DNA from: Marinobacter segnicrescens
GTDB taxonomy: Bacteria > Pseudomonadota > Gammaproteobacteria > Pseudomonadales > Oleiphilaceae
DNA length: 64,000 nucleotides
Direction: 5' to 3'
Assembly: GCF_900111555.1 (NCBI RefSeq)
Contig: NZ_FOHZ01000004.1
Span: 177,738 to 241,737 of the forward strand
A program made the translations under genes and the position numbers. Below are positions 28,075 through 37,307 of this stretch, piece by piece (within the stretch, counting starts at the first letter, position 1; each line of letters begins with the position of its first letter). Below the pieces are notes generated by a model that was not told the DNA's origin, did no database searches, and worked only from the letters and a program-made list of their open reading frames with translations.

Positions 28075-29196
28075 TTACACGGCACTCCGGGTCAGTGAGC
28101 AGTCCAGTTCCGGGCTGCCGGGCAGGAACTGGGCGACGTTGCGTACCCGCCATTTGAGCTCTTCATAACTGTCTGCCAGCACGTTGACGTGGCCAAGCTT
28201 GCGCCCCGGGCGCTCTTCCTTGGCGTAGAGGTGCAGGTGGGCGTATGGCAGCTCGAGTATGCGGTTGATTTCTCCGTGTTCGCCGATGATGTTCACCATA
28301 CAGCTGAGGCCCCGTGCGGCGGTATTGCCAAGTGGATGGCCGGCAACCGCGCGGATATGGTTCTCGAACTGGCTGGTCATGGCGCCTTCCATGGTCCAGT
28401 GGCCCGAGTTATGGACACGGGGGGCCATTTCGTTGGCGACAAGCCCATCTGCGGTTTCAAACAACTCAAGTGCCAGTACGCCGACGTAATCCAGCTCATT
28501 GAGCAAGGCGCGGATGTAGCCGTCGGCCTTTTCTTCCAGTTCACGGCTCAGGCTCGGTGCCGGTGCGATGGAGTACCGCAGGATGCCCTCATGGTGGACA
28601 TTTTCCGCAATGGGGTAAAAAGCGACGTCACCGTCGGTGCCACGTACGGCGATGATCGAGACTTCCCGAGTGAACTCGACAAACTTTTCCACCATCAGGC
28701 GGTCGTGTCCGATGGCATTCCAGGCCTGTTCGGCGTCTTCCGGGCTACGCAGGACAGCCTGGCCCTTGCCGTCGTAGCCTTCGGTATTGGACTTGGCGAC
28801 GACCGGACAGCCAAGCCTTTCCGCTGCCTGGCGCAGGGCGTCCGCGCTGTCGGCCATACGCCACTGGGGGGTGGGTATGCCCAGGTTGCCGAACAACGTC
28901 TTTTCAGCTTCCCGGTTCTGGCAAACCTGAAGGGCGCGGGGTACCGGGTGTACCGGCTTGCTCTCAGCGATCCTTTCGGCAATTGCTACGGGCAGGTGTT
29001 CGAATTCGTAGGTGACCACGTCCACCCTGGCCAGGAACTCATCCAGGTTGCTGCCTTCCTTGTCGATGATGACCTCACCAACCCCGGCGCTTGGATTGCC
29101 GGACATGTCGTAGAAGGTAAAGGTCTTGGCCAGTGGGTAGCCGGCCAGTGCGAGCATTCTTCCCAGTTGGCCTGCGCCTAGTACGCCAATTCTCAT
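28075..29196 (-). CDS. purK: N5-carboxyaminoimidazole ribonucleotide synthase
   Basis: PurK uses ATP and bicarbonate to carboxylate AIR to N5-CAIR in purine synthesis. This ATP-grasp protein of 373 residues begins RIGVLGAGQLGRMLALAGYP (Rossmann-like N-domain). It continues with VVAKSNTEGYDGKGQ (ATP site), VEFTREVSIIAVRG and the metal-binding EMAPRVHNSGHWTMEG. It follows purE by 56 bases on the same strand, the usual purEK operon. Confidence 0.97.
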   Translation of the reverse strand: MRIGVLGAGQLGRMLALAGYPLAKTFTFYDMSGNPSAGVGEVIIDKEGSNLDEFLARVDVVTYEFEHLPVAIAERIAESKPVHPVPRALQVCQNREAEKTLFGNLGIPTPQWRMADSADALRQAAERLGCPVVAKSNTEGYDGKGQAVLRSPEDAEQAWNAIGHDRLMVEKFVEFTREVSIIAVRGTDGDVAFYPIAENVHHEGILRYSIAPAPSLSRELEEKADGYIRALLNELDYVGVLALELFETADGLVANEMAPRVHNSGHWTMEGAMTSQFENHIRAVAGHPLGNTAARGLSCMVNIIGEHGEINRILELPYAHLHLYAKEERPGRKLGHVNVLADSYEELKWRVRNVAQFLPGSPELDCSLTRSAV

Positions 29197-29252
29197 TCGG
29201 TTTCTCCTGGTAACGTTAACGCTTCGGAGTTCGGGTAGCGAAGTTGGCCTGG

Positions 29253-29741
29253 TCAGGGTCTCGGGTCCGGGTTGTCCAGGACTGTCTCGGTCTGGGTTGC
29301 CCTGAAAGCATCCACCGCTTGACGGACCTGGTTATCAAAGCTGCCGATGATCTGTGCCGCCAGCAGTCCGGCGTTGGTGGCGCCGGCGTTGCCGATGGCC
29401 AGGGTGCCTACCGCGACCCCTCCTGGCATCTGGACGATGGACAGCAGGGAGTCCAGGCCGTTCAGGGCCTTTGACTGTACGGGTACGCCCAGGACGGGTA
29501 ACGATGTCTGGGACGCCACCATACCGGGCAGGTGGGCGGCACCGCCAGCGCCCGCGATGATCACTTTCAGGCCACGGTCCGACGCGCTCTTGGCGTAGTC
29601 AAACAGCAGGTCCGGTGTGCGATGGGCGGAAACCACCCGGGTCTCATAGCTGACGCCCAGTTTGTCGAGCATTTGGGCGGCATGTTCCATGGTGGGCCAG
29701 TCCGATTTGGAGCCCATGATGATGCCTACCAGCGGTTGCAT
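29253..29741 (-). CDS. purE: N5-CAIR mutase, class I PurE
   Basis: PurE converts the product of PurK to CAIR. The 162-residue protein begins [20 protein letters not shown] and carries the active-site SAHRTPD, then [14 protein letters not shown] and the VQSKAL loop. This matches class I bacterial PurE, which needs PurK, and purK is indeed next in the operon. The C-terminal extension after [11 protein letters not shown] is variable in the family. Confidence 0.98.
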   Translation of the reverse strand: MQPLVGIIMGSKSDWPTMEHAAQMLDKLGVSYETRVVSAHRTPDLLFDYAKSASDRGLKVIIAGAGGAAHLPGMVASQTSLPVLGVPVQSKALNGLDSLLSIVQMPGGVAVGTLAIGNAGATNAGLLAAQIIGSFDNQVRQAVDAFRATQTETVLDNPDPRP

Positions 29742-30007
29742 AGTGGTGTCCCCGGCAATGAAGGTGTCGGCAGCGGGTATGCTGGCTTTTTATCCGGCTG
29801 GCTTGCCAGGTGCGTTGCCGGATTGGGCCAGGCCCGTCGTCGGGAAAGCCCGCCATTTTAGGATCTGACTGTTCGCCATGCAAACCGATCCGACAGGTTT
29901 CGATGTTGCTGGCCGGTTGGTCATGGTGCACGGGAGCCGATATGATCACACGCCATTGTATAGTTATGTTTCCAGCATGCGTGCAGTTGACTGATCCAGG
30001 AGACGTT

Positions 30008-30982
30008 ATGGATTCGATTCGCCCCGATGAAGATGAGCTTCGCGCCCGGGAGCCGATTACCGGGAAGGGTGGCAAGGCGACAGTTCCGCCAGGGGAGGGT
30101 AAGCACCCCAAGGGTGGACGTAATGGTGGCACCCCTCCACCGCCTCGCAAGGTCGAAGGCTCCGGCGGTTCCGGCCGTGGGGTCACCTGGTTACTGGTGT
30201 TGCTGTTGTTGGTCAGTGCCGGTGTTGCCGGCTGGTTTGGCTGGCATATGCAGCAGAAGCTCTCTGCAATGGAAAATCAATTGGAAGAGGCCGATTACTG
30301 GAGCCGGCAAAGCAAGCTGGCGCTGGCGCGGTTCGAGGGGGACCTGTCCGAGACCGGGGAGAACCTGGAGGAGACGGGGTCGTCCATGGAGGAGCGATTG
30401 ACAGAGGTTGGCCAGACACTGGGAGAGGTCAATGACGAAATTCGCAAACTCTGGGTTCTGGCCAATGACAAGAACCGGCCCCGGATCGAGGCGCTTGGGG
30501 AGCAGCAGGAAGCATTGAGCGGGCGCCTGGAAACCCTGGCCACCGGCTTGTCCGATACGAAGGCATCGGTCGTTACGGTGACGGATGAACTCGATAGCCT
30601 CGGCGGCACGGTTGAACAGGCCGGACAACGCCAGGCGGAGCTGGCGACGTCGGTGGAAACGCTGGAACAGGGCATCGGTGATGTCCAGCAGCGGGTAGCG
30701 TCCCTGGTGAATGACCTGGAGGGCGTTGATGAAAGGGTGAATCAGCAGTTGACCCGGTTCCGCCAGGAACAGTCCCTGACCATAGAGGGGCTTGAAAGCC
30801 GAATACAGTCCCTGGAGTCCGGGGACGGCCGGGTGGCTGAGCTCAGCCGGCAGTTGTCGGCCACTCGCAGCCGGCTCAGTGAGGCGGAGCAGACGCTGGA
30901 ATCGGTGGACGCTTCCCGGGCCCAGCTGACGTCGCGGCTCGTCCGTTTGCAACAGCAGGTTGACCAGCTCAGGGCACAATAG
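30008..30982 (+). CDS. Single-pass membrane protein with long coiled coil, function unknown
   Basis: A 324-residue protein. The first 60 residues are polar and Gly/Pro-rich (GGTPPPPRKVEGS). One membrane segment follows (TWLLVLLLLVSAGVAGWFGW, about residues 60-80). The rest is almost entirely heptad-like, with Glu, Gln, Leu and Ser (for example LEETGSSMEERLTEVGQTLG), a long periplasmic coiled coil. No enzyme motif is seen. The ATG at 30008 has CAGGAG upstream. It is divergent from purE. A role as an envelope tether or scaffold is a guess. Confidence 0.8.
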   Translation: MDSIRPDEDELRAREPITGKGGKATVPPGEGKHPKGGRNGGTPPPPRKVEGSGGSGRGVTWLLVLLLLVSAGVAGWFGWHMQQKLSAMENQLEEADYWSRQSKLALARFEGDLSETGENLEETGSSMEERLTEVGQTLGEVNDEIRKLWVLANDKNRPRIEALGEQQEALSGRLETLATGLSDTKASVVTVTDELDSLGGTVEQAGQRQAELATSVETLEQGIGDVQQRVASLVNDLEGVDERVNQQLTRFRQEQSLTIEGLESRIQSLESGDGRVAELSRQLSATRSRLSEAEQTLESVDASRAQLTSRLVRLQQQVDQLRAQ

Positions 30983-31069
30983 AGGAGTTCGTGTAAATCA
31001 CGGAATTGGTTGGAAATTAGACGGCTTCAGAGGTGGTGGAAAAAATTCATGGAAATTTCCCGGAAACAT

Positions 31070-31097
31070 TTGACACCGCCTCAGAAATACTTAAAAT
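31070..31097 (+). promoter_or_regulatory. Sigma-70 promoter of the tRNA cluster
   Basis: An exact TTGACA at 31070-31075 and TAAAAT at 31092-31097 are separated by 16 bases and followed by the G/C-rich GCGCG discriminator typical of stringently controlled stable-RNA promoters. The first tRNA starts 65 bases downstream. Confidence 0.8.
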
Positions 31098-31162
31098 GCG
31101 CGTCTCACTTGGTTGATGAACACGGCGACACGCCGGCAACGTCAACCGGGTGACCCGGAGAT

Positions 31163-31238
31163 GGGTGGTTAGCTCAGCTGGGAGAGCATCGCCCTTACAA
31201 GGCGAGGGTCGCAGGTTCGATCCCTGCACCACCCACCA
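31163..31238 (+). tRNA. tRNA-Val (anticodon TAC)
   Basis: A complete 76-base cloverleaf with an encoded CCA end. The acceptor stem GGGTGGT pairs with ACCACCC, the D-arm contains TAGCTCAGCTGGGAGAG, the anticodon loop is CTTACAA with TAC, and the T-arm has GGTTCGATCC. It is identical to the third tRNA of the cluster. An inverted repeat (ACTGCTG / CAGCAGT) in the following spacer may be a processing signal. Confidence 0.97.
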
Positions 31239-31310
31239 TTTTCCGGACTGCTGGCTAACCCCGGTCAGCAGTGGTTGGCAGAAAGGCACCGGTCTTTTTG
31301 TTGACGATGC

Positions 31311-31387
31311 GGAGCGGTAGTTCAGCTGGTTAGAATACCGGCCTGTCACGCCGGGGGTCGCGGGTTCGAGTCCCGTCCGCTCCGCCA
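31311..31387 (+). tRNA. tRNA-Asp (anticodon GTC)
   Basis: A complete 77-base cloverleaf with an encoded CCA end. The acceptor stem GGAGCGG pairs with CCGCTCC, the anticodon loop CTGTCAC gives GTC, and the T-arm has GGTTCGAGTCC. It is the middle member of a Val-Asp-Val cluster, presumably one transcript. Confidence 0.97.
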
Positions 31388-31399
31388 TTTTTCCTTCCC

Positions 31400-31475
31400 G
31401 GGTGGTTAGCTCAGCTGGGAGAGCATCGCCCTTACAAGGCGAGGGTCGCAGGTTCGATCCCTGCACCACCCACCA
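31400..31475 (+). tRNA. tRNA-Val (anticodon TAC), second identical copy
   Basis: Base-for-base identical to the tRNA at 31163-31238, with anticodon TAC and an encoded CCA. The two copies are direct repeats 237 bases apart around tRNA-Asp, so unequal recombination could change copy number. It is followed by ATTTTTA, a weak T-run. Confidence 0.97.
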
Positions 31476-31679
31476 TTTTTACTGCTTCTTATTTTCGGAT
31501 TTCGTGGCGCCCGTGACCGGGTTGTTCGCGTTTCTGGCTTACTCGTCGTTACCCCTCGTTACTGGATCTTACAATTTTCCCGTCATTGATGACCTGAACG
31601 ACGACTTTGTTCACAAAGTCAGCCGCAATCATTTTGTAAAATAATGAAAAATCAACCAGCAGTAGACGGAGCCGTATAG

Positions 31680-32096
31680 ATGCATTCAGCCAGTCCGGGA
31701 TTTTCAGGGGCTGCCTTTGCCGCTTTATTTAGTGTAATCGTACTGGCCGGGTGCGGGGGCGGCGGCTCCAGCGCCAGTTCCGGAACGGCTAACGAATCCT
31801 ATGTCGCGGAGGCCAACAGCTCCGGTGGCGAGGCGGTGTATCTTAGCTGGCTGGCACCCGCACAGCGGGTTAACGGCGAGCAGCTCAGCTACCAGACCGA
31901 TATCGATGGCTACATCGTACGGTATGGGCAGAGTCCGTCGGAGTTGGACCAGCAGGCAGTGGTTGATTGTGAGGTGCTTGAATGTGGCTACAATGTCAAC
32001 GGACTGTCATCCGGCACCTGGTACTTCGCTGTGCAAACGGTTGACAGTAACGGTCTGATCAGCGCGCCCAGTGCACCGGTGTCACGGACTCTCTAA
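31680..32096 (+). CDS. Small lipoprotein with fibronectin type III-like domain
   Basis: A 138-residue exported protein. The signal peptide ends in the lipobox LAGC, followed by a Gly/Ser-rich spacer (GGGGSSASSG), so it should be lipid-anchored. The remainder resembles a fibronectin type III fold: AVYLSWLAPAQRVNG, IDGYIVRYG, and WYFAVQTVDSNGLISAPS. Two cysteines (VDCEVLECGY) may form a disulfide. GGAG lies upstream of the ATG at 31680. The last four bases overlap the convergent kinase gene. Its partner is unknown. Confidence 0.85.
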   Translation: MHSASPGFSGAAFAALFSVIVLAGCGGGGSSASSGTANESYVAEANSSGGEAVYLSWLAPAQRVNGEQLSYQTDIDGYIVRYGQSPSELDQQAVVDCEVLECGYNVNGLSSGTWYFAVQTVDSNGLISAPSAPVSRTL

Positions 32097-34696
32097 TTCC
32101 CTCTGCCATCCCGGCTTTCGTCGGGATGATCGGCCACCGGTAATTTGAGCGTGAAGGCCGATCCCTCGCCTTCCTTCGATTCAACGGCAATCTCGCCCTT
32201 GTGCTTTTCCACCACGACGCTTACGAAAGACAGCCCGAGACCGACGCCGTGCTTGCCAGCGAGTTCGCTGCTTTTCTGGCGCTGGAAGCGATCGAACAGT
32301 GTTGGCAGTTCTGAGGCTGCGATTCCTGGCCCCTCGTCGGTCACGGTCAGGCAGGCCTGGTGGCCGGCGCGGAATACCTGCATGGTCACTGCAGTACCCG
32401 GTTCCGAGTACTGGACCGCATTGGTCAGCAGGTTGATGACCGCCCTTTCCAGAAGCTCCGCATTGCCTCTGAGCCACAGGTCATCGTTCCCCAGCAGGAC
32501 CAGCTTGATGCTCTTCTCCAGCGCCTGCTCACTGACACTGTCACGGGCGTTCTCGACAATCGACAGGAACTCACAGTCGTAGAACCGCGTTTCGGTCAGC
32601 TGTTCCGCCCGGGCCAGCTGTACGAATTCTTCCGCGAGATGGTAACTGCGACGGGCCAGCTTGCGGAGCTGGTCCAGTTGCTCGGCCTGGACCTCACCGG
32701 GGCGACGCTTCAGCTGTTCGATCAATGCCAGCTGGGAAACCAGCGGGGAGCGGACGTCGTGGGAGATAAAGTCGATGGCCTCCCGGTGCTGGCGCTGCTG
32801 TTCCCGAAGTTCAGAGATGTCAGAGATGTTGGCGATAATGCCGTTCTGGTTGCTGTCCGGCAGCAGGAAGGGCGCAAAGTGGATCAGGAAGTCCCTCCCG
32901 TGCAGGCGCAGATCCACGGTACGGCTTTGTTGCTGGGTCAGGGTGTCAGCCAGGGTTTCAGCCCAGCCAGGATTGCGGGGGTCGTGGCCCTGAAGCAGCG
33001 TTGCCAGTGACATACTCTGCAGGCTTGGCTGGGGCTCGTTGAACCAGCGGGGAACGTGGCTGTTAGCGAACAGGATCAGGCCCAGCGGGTCGGTCACAAT
33101 AATGCCGTCGGGCATGTGTTCGAAGCTGCGCCAGATAAAACCCTGTATATGATTGAGTTTCTGGGTCGCTTCCTGCGCGCGGTTAATCCGTGTGGAAAGG
33201 TTCTCACGGATCACCGCTACCGGTTCCCGATCCGGTGCCTGGAGGGTGAGTCGTCCCAGATAACGTTCCGCTGCCGCACCAGCAAGGCCAGGTGGCAGTA
33301 ACAGGGCTAGGCGATAGCGGTTATCTCCCCGGGTCAGCGTAATCCGGCTGACGCCCTGGTCGTGGTGCCAGGTGCCGGGCGAGCCTTGCCAGCCCGGATG
33401 ACGATCTTCAGGGCGCAGGTTGTGTTGCTCCAGCACTTGGTTGTCTTCCATTAACAGCCAGCCGTCCGGGGTCAGCAGCGCCCGCAGGTTGGCGAGGATC
33501 TGCCGCGGGCTGCGGCTCCAGGTAGCTGGCAGGTGGAGCAGGTTACCCCGTTCCAGTTGGTCTATCTGCTGATTGAGGAAGTGGTTGGCCAGCGACAGCC
33601 GGCGTGCACTCCAGAGCGGGAATGCGATGACCACTACCAGCAGGGCATGGGCTATGGGTACCCAGAGGTTCAGCACAAGCAGGGTTGTTACTGCCCCGGT
33701 GACAATGGCCGTGAACATCAGGCAGGAAAACACGAAGGTGCCGCTGGGGCGCAACCGGGGCAGTACCAGAACCACCATCAGTACGGTCAGCAGTGACAGC
33801 CCTGCCATCCAGTATCGGGGCGCCTCCCTGATGAGCTCCCCACGCTGGGCAGCAGCCAGGGCGTTGGCATGGAATTCAACCCCGGACATGGGCTGGGCCA
33901 GTCCGGAGAATGGGGTCGGCAACACGTCGCCGAAGCCTGCGGCAGTGGCGCCAACCAATACGGTCTTGCCGTCCAGCCAGGGGTGGCCGGCAGGGTTGTC
34001 CAGCAAGTCACTGTACGACAGGGTGGTATAGGCCCCGCTTCGACCGGCCAGTGGGACCCGCCTGAACTCACGGCGTACGTTAACGTATGGGGGTGCCTGT
34101 TGTTCCGGGAAGGCAGTGGGCCCCCGGGATGGTTCACTGGCTCCTGCCTGTAATGCCATGGCTGGCCAGAGACTGTTGCCAAGGCCATTATAGAGATACA
34201 GCCCGCGGGCGATACCATCGGAGTCCAGTTCAACATGGGCGTGGCCGAGAGCAAAGGCGGCAGTGGCCAGGGTTGGAGTGGGCAGTTGCTCCCGGAAAAG
34301 GTCTGATTGACTGCCCGGTGCAAGGTAAAGCGGCAGAATGACACCACCGTGCTCGCGCATGGCGTCAGCCAGCACCGGGTCATCCGTTGTTGGTTCCGGA
34401 AAGAGGATATCCATCACGATGCGGTTCGCGCCGGCCGCCGTCAGGTTACGGATCAGACGGGCGTGTACTGCCCGGGGCCAGGGCCAGGGGCCGATTTCTG
34501 ACAGGCTGTTCTCGTCAATGGCGACGATGACCACATCTTCGGAGCTGGCAGGGGGGAAGGCGGTCACGAGCGTGTCATACAGCCAGTTGTCGAGCCGCTG
34601 GGGCAGGGTGCTCAGCTGGAGCAGCAGCAGGATGCCGATGAGGGGCAGGGCTAGCGTCCAGGCTGAATGTCTGGTGATAAACCAATCCCTCTTCAT
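32093..34696 (-). CDS. CHASE2-domain sensor histidine kinase
   Basis: A membrane kinase of about 867 residues. A first membrane segment is followed by a periplasmic CHASE2 domain (LYDTLVTAFPPASSEDVVIV, IDENSLSEIGPWPWPRAVH, VMDILFPEP). Several further membrane segments lie near residues 295-375. Then come a PAS-like region (SFEHMPDGIIVTDPLGLILF), an H-box FISHDVRSPLVSQLAL, an N-box NLLTNAVQYSE and ATP-lid motifs DEGPGIAASEL and GVGLGLSFV. The start MKRDWFITRH was chosen because it directly precedes the first membrane segment. It is the last gene of an operon with a FecR-domain protein and a response regulator, its likely partners. Confidence 0.93.
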   Translation of the reverse strand: MKRDWFITRHSAWTLALPLIGILLLLQLSTLPQRLDNWLYDTLVTAFPPASSEDVVIVAIDENSLSEIGPWPWPRAVHARLIRNLTAAGANRIVMDILFPEPTTDDPVLADAMREHGGVILPLYLAPGSQSDLFREQLPTPTLATAAFALGHAHVELDSDGIARGLYLYNGLGNSLWPAMALQAGASEPSRGPTAFPEQQAPPYVNVRREFRRVPLAGRSGAYTTLSYSDLLDNPAGHPWLDGKTVLVGATAAGFGDVLPTPFSGLAQPMSGVEFHANALAAAQRGELIREAPRYWMAGLSLLTVLMVVLVLPRLRPSGTFVFSCLMFTAIVTGAVTTLLVLNLWVPIAHALLVVVIAFPLWSARRLSLANHFLNQQIDQLERGNLLHLPATWSRSPRQILANLRALLTPDGWLLMEDNQVLEQHNLRPEDRHPGWQGSPGTWHHDQGVSRITLTRGDNRYRLALLLPPGLAGAAAERYLGRLTLQAPDREPVAVIRENLSTRINRAQEATQKLNHIQGFIWRSFEHMPDGIIVTDPLGLILFANSHVPRWFNEPQPSLQSMSLATLLQGHDPRNPGWAETLADTLTQQQSRTVDLRLHGRDFLIHFAPFLLPDSNQNGIIANISDISELREQQRQHREAIDFISHDVRSPLVSQLALIEQLKRRPGEVQAEQLDQLRKLARRSYHLAEEFVQLARAEQLTETRFYDCEFLSIVENARDSVSEQALEKSIKLVLLGNDDLWLRGNAELLERAVINLLTNAVQYSEPGTAVTMQVFRAGHQACLTVTDEGPGIAASELPTLFDRFQRQKSSELAGKHGVGLGLSFVSVVVEKHKGEIAVESKEGEGSAFTLKLPVADHPDESRDGRGN

Positions 34697-34764
34697 GGGG
34701 CCTGCTGTGGTGCGTGGTGGATTCGGGCACTGCCAGTTTCCGGAAGTCCCGTCAGACAGTCGCC

Positions 34765-36402
34765 TTATTCTACATATAATTCTCTGCCAGGGCCCCACCG
34801 GCCCGCCATTGGACCTTCGGACACCGCCCGTAGCCGGACAAAATACCTCCTTCCGGGAATCAGGCGCAAGGCTGCGGTGGTGTCGTCCACGGTGGCCTCC
34901 TTGATTACGTCTTCGAACGCGGGGTCTTCAGAGAGCTGTAACAGATAGCCTGAAGCCTGGTCGATGGTTTCCCAGAAAATGCGCACTTGCCGATCCATGT
35001 AATTGGCGCTGAGTACGCGAACCGGCTCCAGGGTTCCATTGATCGTCAGTGCCCGGGCTTCGCTGGTGGCGACAGAGCTACCACCTGCCTCAGTGACCAC
35101 ACGCCAGTAATAGGCGCCGGCGTCCAGGGAGCGGTCAGGCGTGGCGATTTCTCGCTGGCTCCAGTCGCTGCTGGCCGCCAGGTTGGTAAAGTCAGGGTCC
35201 TGCGCTATTTCCACACGCGCCCGTTCGCTGTCGCCCTGGTAGCGCCACCGAAAGCGGGGCAGGTCGGTATCGAGCCGGGCATTTGCCGCGGGTTCGACCA
35301 GCTCAGCGGCGCGTGCAGAAAGGTCCACCTGCAGGTTTGCGCTGGCGGGCATGCCCTGGGTGCCTCCTGCTGAGAGAGAGGCTATTTCCAGGCGATAGTT
35401 ACCGTTATCCAGGTCGGTCAGGGTCAGCTGGTTACCGCGGACCTGTTCACGGCGAACCCATTGTCCGGATTCATCGTCCACAATATCGACCTGGTACCGG
35501 TCGCCACTGCCGGGTTGCCAGCTAATGGTGCCGGGCAGGCTAGTGAGGGTGCCGGGCAGTTCAGCGAGCTTTGGTGCCGGCGGTAGTCGGCGAATCACAA
35601 GGTCGGTGGGACCGGAACTGCTCACAGAGGCGGCAAAGCCAGCCGGAATTTCCCGGGTGGCACCGGGCCGGCCAAACTCCACCCGACCTTCGGTAACCTG
35701 CAAATGGCTACCCTGACGGTCGGTTTGCAGGGAGAATGCCGTACCCCTGACAGCGGCAATGGCCGAAGGGGTTTCAATCTCGAACCTGGCCCCCTCCTCG
35801 ATCAGGGGATTGACCCGATTACTGAGTCCACCTCGCTCAAGGCGCATGCGGGTATCGGTCATGCCGGTCCGGCCATAGCGAGTAAGGCGGTTGAACACAA
35901 CGGAGCTGGACGGGTTGATGCGAACGCTGGAGCCATCTGCCAGCTCTACGCTAACCACACCATCGCGGGTAATGATGGTGTCGCCGGCCCGGATGATGTC
36001 GCCGCCGCCAAGCCGGCGCAGCGAGCCACCACTGGACGAGCGCACCTGGGCATGGCCGCTGACGGCGATCACCCGCGCAGGCTCTGGCTGCTGGCGCAGC
36101 CAGGCAATAGGGATACGTACGCGGTCGCCTTGCCGGAAGTGGCTGGATGAGGATGCGCCGTTGTAGCTGGCCAGCTGGCGGCCGGACACGTCGGCCCGGA
36201 GCAGCTCGCGGGCCACCCGGTCAAAGCTCTCACCGGGTTTCAGCGTGTAGGTCCACTCACTGCTGCCGCTGACGACACCCGGGGCCCGGGCCGAAGAGCC
36301 TTTGGTGACGGCAAGCTCGGCGCTTACCACTGCAGGCATCGCGGCTGACAGCAATGCCATGGCACACACCATGGCCAGGGCCGCGCGAACTCGTCGAATC
36401 AT
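34765..36402 (-). CDS. Periplasmic LysM-FecR domain protein
   Basis: A secreted protein of about 545 residues: signal peptide (ALAMVCAMALLSAAMPAVVSA), a LysM-like segment (YTLKPGESFDRVARELLRAD), then a FecR domain (GDTIITRDGVVSVELADGSSVRINPSS, AAVRGTAFSL). Two or more fibronectin-like stretches in the C-terminal half include LPRFRWRYQGDSERARVEIAQDPDF. FecR domains usually sense or transmit envelope signals. I chose the ATG at 36402; a TTG at 36420 with AGGAAG upstream is an alternative. It lies between the response regulator gene (33 bases upstream) and the CHASE2 kinase gene (68 bases downstream). Confidence 0.88.
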   Translation of the reverse strand: MIRRVRAALAMVCAMALLSAAMPAVVSAELAVTKGSSARAPGVVSGSSEWTYTLKPGESFDRVARELLRADVSGRQLASYNGASSSSHFRQGDRVRIPIAWLRQQPEPARVIAVSGHAQVRSSSGGSLRRLGGGDIIRAGDTIITRDGVVSVELADGSSVRINPSSSVVFNRLTRYGRTGMTDTRMRLERGGLSNRVNPLIEEGARFEIETPSAIAAVRGTAFSLQTDRQGSHLQVTEGRVEFGRPGATREIPAGFAASVSSSGPTDLVIRRLPPAPKLAELPGTLTSLPGTISWQPGSGDRYQVDIVDDESGQWVRREQVRGNQLTLTDLDNGNYRLEIASLSAGGTQGMPASANLQVDLSARAAELVEPAANARLDTDLPRFRWRYQGDSERARVEIAQDPDFTNLAASSDWSQREIATPDRSLDAGAYYWRVVTEAGGSSVATSEARALTINGTLEPVRVLSANYMDRQVRIFWETIDQASGYLLQLSEDPAFEDVIKEATVDDTTAALRLIPGRRYFVRLRAVSEGPMAGRWGPGRELYVE

Positions 36403-36435
36403 GTCGGCTACGGAATGCAACAGCAGCTTCCTGTA

Positions 36436-37152
36436 TCAGGCGGTAGTGGGTTCTTCTTCGGCGGTGGCTTCGGACATGGATTCAAGACGGTAGCCCCGCT
36501 GATAGATGGTCTTGATCCTGAACCCATTGTCAGGGTTCAGGCCCAGCCTGCGGCGAAGTCGGCTCATGTGGGTATCGACTGTGCGAGTGTTGATATCCCG
36601 GGTCAGCCCCCAGACCCGTTCCAGGAGCATTTCCCGGGTCAGTAACCGACCCTGGTTCTGGAAGAGGAACAGGGTCAGGTCGAAATCCTTGTCGGTCAGG
36701 GTGAGCAACTCGCCGTGCAAAGTGATGGTGCGACGGCTGGTATTGACCACGAACGGTCCGTAGTGCAGCTCTTCCTTGTCGGCGTCGGGGTTGGAGCGCC
36801 GGGCCAGGGCGTTGATGCGGGCAATCAGTTCTGCAGGCCGAGCGGGCTTGGCCAGGTAGTCATCGGCGCCGGCGTCCAGGGCCTGCACGATGTCCTGCTC
36901 ACTGTCCCGTTGGGTCAGGAATACCACGGGAACTGGCCAGTTGAGCTGGGAGCGGATGTCCCGCAGCACGTCCAGACCTGTCATGTCGGGGATCTGCCAG
37001 TCCAGGATCATCAGGTCATAGCTGCGGTGCAGGGCTGCGCTGATAAACGCCTGGCCGGTAGGGAAACTGTCACAGGGATGGCCCTGGTCAGCCAGAATCT
37101 GTTGTACATGCTGAGCCTGTTCATGCTCGTCTTCAAGCAGGGCTATTCGCAT
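36436..37152 (-). CDS. OmpR-family response regulator
   Basis: A 238-residue regulator with a receiver domain (phospho-acceptor Asp in DLMILDWQIPDMTG near residue 55, conserved Lys in YLAKPARPAEL). A winged-helix DNA-binding domain follows (LLTREMLLERVWG, NTRTVDTHMSRLRRRLGL, IYQRGYRLE). The ATG at 37152 gives the family's usual start RIALLEDE. It is the first gene of the regulator-FecR-CHASE2 kinase operon, so the kinase at 32093 is the probable phosphate donor. Its targets are unknown. Confidence 0.95.
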   Translation of the reverse strand: MRIALLEDEHEQAQHVQQILADQGHPCDSFPTGQAFISAALHRSYDLMILDWQIPDMTGLDVLRDIRSQLNWPVPVVFLTQRDSEQDIVQALDAGADDYLAKPARPAELIARINALARRSNPDADKEELHYGPFVVNTSRRTITLHGELLTLTDKDFDLTLFLFQNQGRLLTREMLLERVWGLTRDINTRTVDTHMSRLRRRLGLNPDNGFRIKTIYQRGYRLESMSEATAEEEPTTA

Positions 37153-37307
37153 GGTCTGTCTCCTGGGGGATGCCAAGCCGCATGGTGCGGGTGTCACTTA
37201 AACGACCGTTTATATCACAATATTGTGTCAAATCTCTGCGCACACTTCAGTGTCATTGTGTTTGATTTAGGTAACTCTTACGCCGGTCTGCCGGAAGCGA
37301 GGAGCCA

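Noticed and set aside
31163..31700. tRNA-associated genomic island
   Set aside because: No integrase and no displaced tRNA 3' fragment was seen near the tRNA cluster, and the flanking genes look native.
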